From the NCBI GenBank assembly GCA_948567375.1, contig OX419756.1:72244333-72308332 (forward strand): a DNA stretch of 64,000 nt, in the 5' to 3' direction. The notes under the pieces were generated by a model that was not told the origin of the DNA, made no database searches, and saw only the letters and a program-made list of their open reading frames with translations. Made by a program: the position numbers and the translations under genes. Each line of letters begins with the position of its first letter. Positions within the stretch are counted from its first letter, which is position 1. Below, one piece after another: positions 34,560-45,100 of the stretch. The stretch comes from Lunularia cruciata (lineage: Eukaryota; Streptophyta; Marchantiopsida; Lunulariales; Lunulariaceae).

Positions 34560-36181
34560 TTCCTCCGATCAATCACTTCTTTCGCGGATCATCACATCCC
34601 CTCCACAATGTACGTCGCAGACAGGGAACTTCCACAATAATTCCTCAGTACCACGAGAGATCTGATATATTTCAGATATATCGTGCTCTAAAATTCCTTC
34701 GGCATCGACGTTCAGACAAAGACTCGGTGTTTCCTCATTACACCTATCTTCATGTAGATAAGCGCAATTGGCGTAAAGAATCTCTTGTCACGTAAAACAT
34801 GGTAACTCCACAATGTGAAGGAAGAAAATCGAGGTCGCGAGGAAATCTGATCATTCCCACCAGCGACAACTTTGCATCTTGATAATTTTCCAGAATTCGC
34901 CAATTCAATTTTTATGCACATCGATGGTAACAGCATCACCAAGAGGTGCAGACTGGATCCAAAGACATTCTCGTAAGTGGGTGCGAACAGGAATTTCCGA
35001 TTGATAAGTGGATTTCCACACCTCACTCCACCTCGATTGCAGACGGGATGATGTCGAGCAATGCAATCCAGTGGGGGCCCCAAACGTGTTTCAAGACATA
35101 CGCATCTCATCGTCAGTGGGTATCATATATCTCAGAGGCATTGATGAAGTAGTCTGGAGTGAAGAACGTTGGTAGCCTAACCAACCCAACTCCACCGTTC
35201 AACCGAGGTGGAATGTAGAAATGCTTTTGGTTACCTGCTCGAGGACTATATATATAAGCCTACTCATCGAACTGCAATATACTAGCACTTAGGATGGTAG
35301 AAGGTCCCGGATTCAAGTCTAAGTGGAATACTGTTACCGGGCCCTTTCGATTGAAGGTACTAAGGACTAGGACGTGATTCTCAAAGTTCTTGTGAACCGC
35401 TTTGCGAGAACCTCTACGCTCTGTGATCCTCAAGATTCAGAAGTAGCCATCCCAGCAGCTTGATGAGTGGAGTTTGTGAAGTAGACTCATTGATCTGTAT
35501 ATTCTCCAATCCATTAGCTTTTAACACGGTTAGATGAGTCGTATCTTCCCCAGCTGGAATATAACTCGGATAAACCAGCTGCCTCAACTTGGTTTCGCTT
35601 TGAGGGTTCGATTTCTGACTCATAAAGGAAACGATGCAAGAAAGATGAAGTAGAATCAGAACATCTAGGCATCATGAAGGGTAAGATGGTCGAAGAAATC
35701 GGATCAGTTCAGTTCAGTTTTGATCCAGGAAACATCTTCTTGTTTCCCGTGGACTGTACGAGTTATTATCGACAATGACGGCTTCTGGTCATGCTTAGGG
35801 GACTTATCTCTGATCATTCGCAAGGGTAGAGACGCTCCTCTCATCATTCTTCGCATTTTCCATGTCGAACTGAAAGTAGGTAGAGAGAAGAATAGCTTGA
35901 CTCGATGAGAAGGTGTTCAGATCTCAGGAGTTTGATTGGAGCAAAATTCTTTCCTTTATGATTAAGATGGAACCTCCATTGAATATGAAACTATCTTACC
36001 AATTTGGATTTGAGGAGTAGCGGTGGGCTCTCCAGCCTTGTTCTAAACGCAAACTTTCGTAACTAGGGCTGCCGCAGTAAAGAAAATATTTTCCCACATA
36101 AATAGCTCAATTGGGCAGCACCCTATTGAGCTATTTTTGTTCATGTGTATGTTTCTCTATCTAATTATTGGCAGGAGAAGC
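34560..36181. other. Spacer between CFAP57 and IFT88: promoter of IFT88 and 3' UTR of CFAP57
   Basis: About 1.6 kb without a supported gene. Small frames at 34712-35110 and 35414-35623 (minus) have no recognisable domain. The region must hold the IFT88 promoter unless the two genes are co-transcribed; I saw no motif that I can assign to a ciliary regulator. Confidence 0.4.
36100..36136. repeat. Hairpin in the presumed 3' UTR of CFAP57
   Basis: AAATAGCTCAAT (36100-36111) pairs exactly with ATTGAGCTATTT (36125-36136). Inside, GGG pairs with CCC across a CAGCA loop, with one T-T mismatch between the two stems. It starts about 45 bases past the CFAP57 stop in the transcript sense. Confidence 0.75.
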
Positions 36182-39100
36182 TTAAGTTGTTTCTGATGAT
36201 GTCAGTGCAGAAGAAGCTTCAGTAGTTTCTGAAGATTTCAGTACAGGAGAACTGAGAACAGTGGAAGGTTCTGAAGAGCTCTGTGGAGGAGTGGTACTAC
36301 TCTTATCGGAGTTTACTTCATCTGTCACCTCTGTGCTCAATATCTCCGATGATTTTAAACTCAAAATCTGAGCAGAGTCATCCGACTTCCCACTTTCAAC
36401 TCCAGCCATATCGGCACCAGGTGTACTAGTACTACTACTCGATTCTGCCAAAGCACTACTAGCTAATTCCGTTGCTGTGGGAGTGGGAGTCGAATCTGGC
36501 AAACCACTATCAGCCGGTTGCCCTGCAGGACTGGTTTTCGGAGTTGCCAAACCACCACTACGTCGTCGTTCTGAAGGAGGGGTAGTACTCCTCTTCGGAT
36601 CTCCCAAACCACTAAGCCTTCGCTCTGCAGGCAGGGTTGTAGTAGTACTATTAAGGTCTCCCAAATTACTCGTTTCTCGATCTGCCGGAGTAGTAGCACT
36701 ATTTTTCGAGTCTCCCAAACCACTAGGTCTTCGCTCTGCAAGAATGGCTACGGCACTACGTTTTCGTTGAGTTTTGGGAGGAGGATCATGGACGGCAGTA
36801 CTTATTCTCCGATGTTTGTGTTCAGCTTCTGCTGCAAGGTAACTGGCTCGTCTTTCTGCCAAAAGAGCTACTGCACTGAGTCTTCGTACAGTACCTTCGA
36901 ATTGAGCCTCATTACTAGGTTTACTGGGTCTTCGTCTTCCACCTTCGGCAGATGCAGAATTACTGCCTCTTCGAACAGATGCGGTAGTTGTACTTGAGCT
37001 GCTGCTTTTTCGTCGCTCTAAGCGTTTTGCTGCTGCTGCCATGTAGCTGGCTCTTCGTTCTTCGAGAATTGCAATGGGGCTGTTGCTTCGTTCTCTCACA
37101 GCAGCGCCTTGCTCGGAACCACTGGTGGCACTATTGGGTGAGGTCACCCCGGTGGAGCTGTTGATGGAGGAGATAATTTCAGCATTTCTGGGGAACTCAT
37201 CAACCCACTCTGGAAGTCCAGACGGAGTAATGGACATATCCACAGACAATCTCTTCTTCACTGATCCGGTGCTTGGCATTCTAGGTCCTTCCACTCTTCC
37301 AGGTCCATCGACTTTCGTTGCTTCATCCTCAGGTTCATTCAGTATAATGCTGGCACTTCGTGCTCGAGGGAGGTACTGTGCACTCACACGGCGCTGGTCT
37401 CTGGTTAGGCGTTCTATTTCTTTGTCTTTCACTTTCACCTCTTTCTTCAAAGCATTGACTTCTATGGTAAGCTCTAGGATTTTTGCGCGATCGAGTTCAG
37501 TTGCAGGCTCTTGGGTCCAAGGTCGGGTTTGGTCGGGTTTGGTGAAGCTGTAGCGCAAGGATGCTGCTGCTGGGACGGAGCCTTGGTGCTGGTAAGGCTT
37601 GACGATCCCGGTCACTGGGGTACTGGAGCGTGACTGCTCTCGAACTCTCTCTGCGTCTTGGAGGAGAGCGCTATCAAACTTTGCCTGCTGCTGCATTAAA
37701 GCAGCAGAAGTGGTAGTGGAGTCACTGGGCGTGAGTGATGTTCTTTTGGAGGAAGCTGACTGAAGTGAATCCCGTTGCTGAAGTGAATCTCTCCTGTGAC
37801 GTGACATTGGAGTCCTCTTGGAACATCTGGAGTTGGAAGCCCTTCGTTCTTCATCCAGTTCCGGGCTGATTAAGGATGCCCTTGCTGCCACGAAGACAGA
37901 TGGGGCTTTCTTGCTCGCTAAAGCTTTCCAGTATGCCATCTCTCCCTGCACCCATAATTTCTTCACCTTCATTCTTCTGACGCGAAATTGGACTGTATCA
38001 AAGTCTGGCATAACAGGTTGACTGGACTGCCTGCACTTATGTTGAGTAAAGCGACAGATATCTAATCTGTTCTTTGGTTTGAAATAACTGTAGATATAAC
38101 AGAACTGGGTTACAATAAGAGAAAGTAAACCTGTATTAAAGAACAGGGGATCAGCTGCCAGAGTATTCTACCAGGGAAGGAAACCGGCAGCCACCTACTG
38201 CTTGTACCCGTCAGTCCGCAGATATAAGAGTCAAAGTCATAGAAACAGCGATCCGGTGATTTTGATGTCAGGTACCTGGAACTTTTGAGTGAGGAAAGCC
38301 AAGCGTCTGACATTGCGTTGTGCTTCCCCAAACTCGTGTAGCAAGTCCAGATTTTCTTGCATATAGTGCCGCGCATCTCTCCAATTTCGAGCCTCGCTAC
38401 GAGCACATTCTCGCTTGAGAATTGCAACGAACTTCTCTAGATTTTCACTGCATACAACTAAGACCTCAGTATTTTCTCCAACTAAACCATACTTCTGGTA
38501 TGGTTCATATTTGAGGGTCAAATGAGCAAGACAAGGTAGCTAGCAAACTTCGGATATCTCGTGGAAGAACGAGCGTGCTCATGTAATTGATCCCCACCGA
38601 AGGCAGTCTCCTTAGGTGTTCTAAGGTATCATTGAACCCTTTCCTCCACTTGATTTCAGCCGCATACCGGAGCTCAATTGTAAACTGAAAGTGAAAACTG
38701 GAAGTAAAAACTGAATAATTTTGAGATTTGGGTTGACAAGCCCAAAGCTCAAAATTGTCCAGGTTTCACTTTCAGTTTATTATGGAGCTCCGGTAGGAAT
38801 TCATTTGTGAAAGAAAAATAGATGCGTTAGACAACAGATCTACTTGCCTTTGATGCAAAACATGCCCGTAAGTCTCTGCGTTATCCGCAACAGCAGTACG
38901 GTGTATATCCTTCACGTATGTGAAGTAAAGCTGTTTGGTAAGTTGAGGCCACTCAGCAACGTCATGCTCTTGTACCAGTCTGCATAATGCCTGGGTAAAC
39001 ATGTTGACGTAGGCCTCTTTTTCATGTAGTTGCTCGTGAAGAGCTTCCATATCCTCCTCGAGAACTTGAATTTTAGCTCTCAAGGCCGAAACGACGAGTC

Positions 39101-42100
39101 CTTGCCGCTTCATCTCCAGTACATGACCAAGTTGATGACTCTCCATCTCTCGTAGCTTGTTCCGTAAGTCAAAAGTGGCTTCTTCTAGGGGTCCTTCTTT
39201 CTTTTTTAGCTGAAAGCCACCGTAGAGGGCTCCAAAACCCGGTTAGAAAGATGATAAACATGCTCGAGGAAGGTGATTAGTACTGTTCATATAACTTCAA
39301 CGCAAGTTCCTAGTGGAAGCAGCTTATATGATAAATATTTCACAATGGTGAAATATGCATCCATATCTCTCGTTGGTTGGAGTTCTATATACTAAAAACC
39401 CGGAATAACCCGTAACAGGATTGCTGAGCCAAATGAAACAGCATTGACCTGCTCAATTTTGAAGTCCCGTACGACGGTCTTTGTTTCTTGATCTTTTCTC
39501 TCTGTCACAAGGTGCTGACTCTTCTCCTCCGTTTCAATCAAAACTTGTCGCAAGGTTCTCTTCTCGAAATCAAGCTCAGTAGCAAGCCTTTTCAGATTTG
39601 CAACTTCTTGAGTCAGCTTTTCTATTGTACTGACATGAACATGGTGCACTTTTTCCATCGCTTTCATCTCCTCGCCAATATGCATAACTGATCTCTTTTC
39701 CGCTAATAGCGAATGGTATATCTGGTCAGCACGTTCTTTCTCCGCAGCAATATCATGATTGTATGTCTCAAATGCCTTGTTCAGCTCAGCGTCACTCAGA
39801 AGTAGGTCTTCTTCCAGTTCCATCTGAAGCCAGTAATCCACATATATTGGTATATGAGAGCAGAAGCCGTTCTGGGAACGGTTATCCAGAACTCATGAAG
39901 TGCACATATCCGATAAACAACATGTACTTGAATCACAATGCTAGAGTAGTATTAAAGCTTTAATGTAAAATGCATCGAAAGTAACCTGCAGCAAAGGCAT
40001 AAGTGCAAGAAATTGAGAATACCGGAGTGCCAATGGACAGTAAAGACCGTGAAATCGAGAGCAGCAATGCCAACGTTAGCGAGGGATAGAAAGCTTGATG
40101 TAAGAGTCCGCCAGTAAAAAAATGAAATCGAGAGCAGCAATGCAACCAATAGCGAGAGGCATAGGAAATGTGCTGTAAGAGCCTGCCAGGATGCAGTGCG
40201 TGGATGAAGCGAGAGGAATAGGAAACTTGCTGTAAGAGCCCACCAGGATGCAGTGCATGGATGAAGATGAAGAACGTGGAATGGAGTTGGGTAGGAACAC
40301 AGTAAACACTAGAGGTCGAGGCAGGAAGCAGTCAGAGATCGAAGGGAAAAGACTAGGGAGTGAAATAGTAGGGGAATGGAGGAGTGGAACAAAACAAGAA
40401 TGCTCGAAGGATGTGGCTGCAGAAACGGGTCGAAATGTAAGAGTGTAACTAGAGCGAAGCATAAGAGGACAGGATATATAAAGTATATCACACCCAGCGC
40501 TATGGACACTGGAGTCTGGAGATGCTAAACAACTGAAGGAAGCAGAAGGCGGCCATAGTAAACCTCCACAATAACACCAACGACTTCATCAGTGCCTCAC
40601 GCAGTGCCTAAGTAGCCAGTAATCCACATATATAAAGACCACAAGGAAAAGTTTGAAGAATCGTAAAGCCCTGTCAGACTCATAAACAAGTGTGAGAAAT
40701 CGTGCTTCAATGAATGAATGAATGAATGAACCTTCATATCCCCAATCTGCTTGTCGCACTCGTCTCGAGCTTTCCTAACTTTTTCATCTGCACGGGCATC
40801 TGCTTCTTCAAGGAGGCGCTCAAGAATAGCGAGTTTCTCGAGACAAATGCCTTCCTTACTCCGCATCTCCTTTTCCAGTGTCGTCCTATCTCTCTGAGCT
40901 TGCTTTCTTGATATATGAGATCTGTCCAGCTCTTGTGCTAACTGCAATAAATATCTCAAATAGCGAGTAAAGAGAAGGTATGTGATGTCGATGATGCTTG
41001 CAGATAGTTCAATGCAGAGCAGAATCAGGAAGCGTAAGTTGCAAGAAAAAAGAATCCACCTCTTGTGAGAAAAATACTTTTTTCGCTTCCGAGTTCTAGG
41101 ACCTTAAACTAACTGCTAAAAAGACCAGAATAAGGTTATCATATACCTTGTCTTGGAAGTAATCTTGGAGTTGCTGAGTTGTTTGCCGGTGAGCATTGAG
41201 GAGGCTTTGTATCGTTGTCTCCTTTTCACTTATAGCTACGTGAAGGTTGTGTTCCAAAAGTTTCACCTTCACAATATAATCTTTTTCTCTCGCCAAGTAT
41301 GCTGTCTCTCTGTCTTTCATCTCACAGGCCCAATCTAATGCTTCCCGCTGATGTTTGAAATAAGCATCTTTGGCTTCCCTCGCGACCTTTAACTTAAACT
41401 CCTGACGACCAAGCCCTCCACCGAGACAGTATATCAAGGACACACAAAATAGATAACCAGATCTTGTTTCAGAGGCTTTAGTGAACTTAAGCTAGTTGGA
41501 ATAAACTTAACTTATAGTTGTGGAACGAAACTCACAATCAAATCTCGTTTCATCTCCTCCACTTCATCTCGCTCTAATACCAAGTTATGGGCATCAGAAC
41601 CAGCATCCTGAAGATACTGGCTAATTAAGGGTGAAGCTGATATGTCTTCATTCGGCGGCACATCGTCTTCATCAGAGTTCTCCTCTTTCGCCTCCACAAC
41701 GTCTTGACCGATAGACGCCAAGAAAAGGGTACCCTTGGTAGAAGATGCAAATATCAATTTTCTTGAATCGTCGACACACAAGCCCGTGAGATCGCCTGCC
41801 CTAGAGATAGCTTGCACGGTTGTTAATCCCTGCAAACTCTTGCTTGTGAATGTAAAATGCGAAGAGTACCAAGAGACTCACTGAAACACACACAATGATT
41901 TGGTGCAAAAAGGTGTTAAACTCCTAAGTCGAGACAATGGATAGAAAATCTTCTTGAAAATATTACGTGTTTGTACCTGATGTGATCAGAGTCACCTCCT
42001 TGAGAAGATTGGATTTGTCTACTGCAAACGGATATGCATAGATGCGCAAATCTCCATCTGCTCCTGCAGTTATGAGCACTCCTTGACTAAACATACCAGC

Positions 42101-45100
42101 CATGAAACTGACTGGTTTGTCATGTGGTAGCTCAAACATACAGTTGGATCTGTATCTGTGCTGCACCCAGCTACCTTCTAGACTTTCCTGTGACCCTTTT
42201 CTTGTATCAGATTTTGCTTGCACCTTCTCGTGAGATTTTTCTATAGGTATTTGTGTCTCGACTGTACCGGTTAGCGACTCCCTCTTTGGTATCGTACCAG
42301 TTAATGAGTCCATCTTTGATGTTGTACTGATTAAAGAATCCCTCTTTGATACTGAGTCCCTCTTCGATATTGAACTGGCACTTCCTCGATGTGAGCTACG
42401 TCCACTGGCACTCCCTCGAACTGAGCTACGTGCACTTTCCACGGAAATTGAAGCTTGAGCAGCTTCAACTGCCTCAGCTAAGGATACTACTTCAGGCTCT
42501 TCTGTTGCTGTGGTCATTATCTCTGGAAGGAGCATGAAGTCCTGTCCATGAGACACTCCAAGTTTCTTATCTGTATCAATTAATTGCAACGGCTGAGTAG
42601 GCCCACACGCAAGGATGTGTGTCCTGCCTCGATCGAAGAGAAGACCTGTATGTATAGAGCCCTTAATCACATACTCCAGGTAGCGATGTGCACCATCCAA
42701 GAACCAAGCGTATATGGCACCATCTGCACCTGCCGTTGCCACATACATAGAGTCGTGGGACCAAGCGAGCGTAGTAACAGCTCCAGTATGACCCTAGCAA
42801 ACAGCGGAAGGAGAATATTAAAACATGCTCTAGTTCTCAAAAGCATGCTAAACATCATCCTCATAACTCGAGCACATTTCGAGGCAGTGATGTGCACCTT
42901 CAACACGCTAGATATCTTCCAGGTGAATCCGCATATAATCACTACTTCCCTCGCATTTGCAACTGCTATCAAGTGACCGCCGGGACTGTACTTTATGTGC
43001 TTTATATTTTTCATCCCAGTAATCTCCTTGCAGTGTTGGAGTCTGGTCGTTACCACATAGGCCACGTTGTAGAGCGTTAGAAGCAGAACACAGACAACTT
43101 ACAGTGTAAAACCTACTGACTAGTCCAGTTTACAGGTCTGGAATTCCTACATGAGTCGACAAAGCGAGGAGAGTGGCACTACAGACTTTTGCCTACTTTT
43201 TGGACTACCAATACTGAATGAACCAGAAAGAGAAGAGCATGGATCAGAAATCACTTGTAACCGAGAATGCGATAGACTTGGATGCGGCGTTCCATGGTGA
43301 CAAACAAGTAATGGCCCCAGGGGCTGACTGTCACTAGCCGCGGGTTTTCGTCACACCTGGATTTACATAATTTGTTCAACCTTTATAGTGCCAAACTTTG
43401 CACGCGCACACAAAGTTGAGATCCAATCGGATCAACTACAGTATAAGACTGGATTTTTTGAAGTAAGAATAGCTCCATTAAACCACTCATCTTTCCGGAT
43501 TTCGGCAGCTCCTACATGAAGGTATACGGGAACGCGTAATGAAATGGTTGAGATTCATTACGTGTGCGCAATCTCGCAGATCATTTTGGAATAATTCCAA
43601 ACTCGGATCATTTTATCAGTACTGCAGGTAACAGCAATCATGCGTTGCTCACACACATCCATTCCGGTGATCTTCCCGATTCGGAAGACTGCACTCAGTG
43701 ATATTGCCATTCAGTTTCAGCATCCGATAAGATTTTCGATGTAAAGAGTCCACAAGAAGTTACCTGCTGCCTTCGGCCTTCGGTTCTACCAAATGTTCAT
43801 AAGTTACCAGAAACCACATTCTAATCATAATTGTCCTTGTGAAGAAAGCCACACAAGTATGATAAGAGTGTAGTTTACGGTGAGTGGTTTCGGAGTAGGA
43901 GATTAGTCCTTTTGTTTTTTATTACTTTAACCAGAATTACTATGTCGGAATCTCCGGAGAAGTCCTTCACTGCAAAAGAGGTATCTTTGTCTTCTGACTG
44001 ATAAAAAGACAATGTGAGCTTTTTCCTGCAAAGTTAAGAGTATCGCAGACCACCTGATATTGGCATGACCCTCGCCACATTCGTTTCAGCACCAAGAACA
44101 GCATCCTCATCGTCAGCGGTGTCCAGATGAACTTTGAGCACATTGTCACCCTGGCAAACCAAGAGAAGAAAAACTAGAATGACCTTACATTTTGTCTTCA
44201 AAAGTGCAAACCCACCCAGACCATACTCACATAATCTTGTGAGTTCAGTGAATGTGCGGTCATCTTGAGATAGATCATTTGTCATAGAAGCAAGAACTAA
44301 GTGTACAAGTCACAGACATCTTAGCACAGCGTTTTACAGAGAGCAATACCTCAACGATATATATCAGCTTTTGCCCATGCGGCGGCATCACAACGGTGGA
44401 AATTGGTGAGTATCCACTGTCGAAGCGAGCAAGTATCGCAGTAAGTATACAGAGTTCGCTTCGAATATCACTCCCTGTTGTGTGAATGACTGAAGGAAGC
44501 TAAGCTGTTCACAATTGTAATTCATCTTTGCAGACTACAGATTGAAACAACGGAAACAAACGATGAAAAATGCATTACACCAGACTTCTCTGCAAGAAAC
44601 CTACCAAGAATCTCCTCTTGCATAATTACAAATTCTATCGTAACTCACACACCGAAACAGGAAACATTTTCTTTAAAGTCCTCCCAGCAAAGACTTCAAA
44701 TAGTTGCTGGATGCAAAGACCATGAAGGTAGGACAGCAGCAAACACTTACTCCTAATAAGCGCAGGAGATGGAGACAAGGCACCTCAAGAGAGTTATGCA
44801 TTTGACTTCAGCGTAAGGGTTTCCTTTCTCCTGGTGGACGAGGCAACTGATATTAGATATTACTTGCGCACGTGTAAGCTAACTGAAGTTTGAAAACTAT
44901 GATTTGGAGAATAATGTAAAACTCTGGAGTAAATTACACACTATGTCCGAACTTTTACCTTCATCTTAATCTTTGCCCGCTCAAAACCGGTATATTGTGC
45001 AATAGATCCATCCGATCGTCCAGTTAAAAACCCACGACCAGTACTCAGCATACATAAAATGCAACCAGCATCCATGTATCTCTGCAAAGGACAATCAACA

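Noticed and set aside
35285-35345. A GGATTCAAGTC phrase resembling a tRNA T-loop
   Set aside because: No cloverleaf could be built around it.
37074-37553. A 159-codon plus-strand frame within the CFAP57 last exon
   Set aside because: It is the complement of the Ser/Arg-rich extension, and the minus frame continues the CFAP57 reading frame.
38521-38690. A minus-strand exon candidate starting in the foldback element and running through FNDTLEHLRRLPSVG
   Set aside because: It runs into a stop and is not needed. A GC donor at 38847 joined to 38447 keeps the frame and matches the animal coiled coil without a gap.
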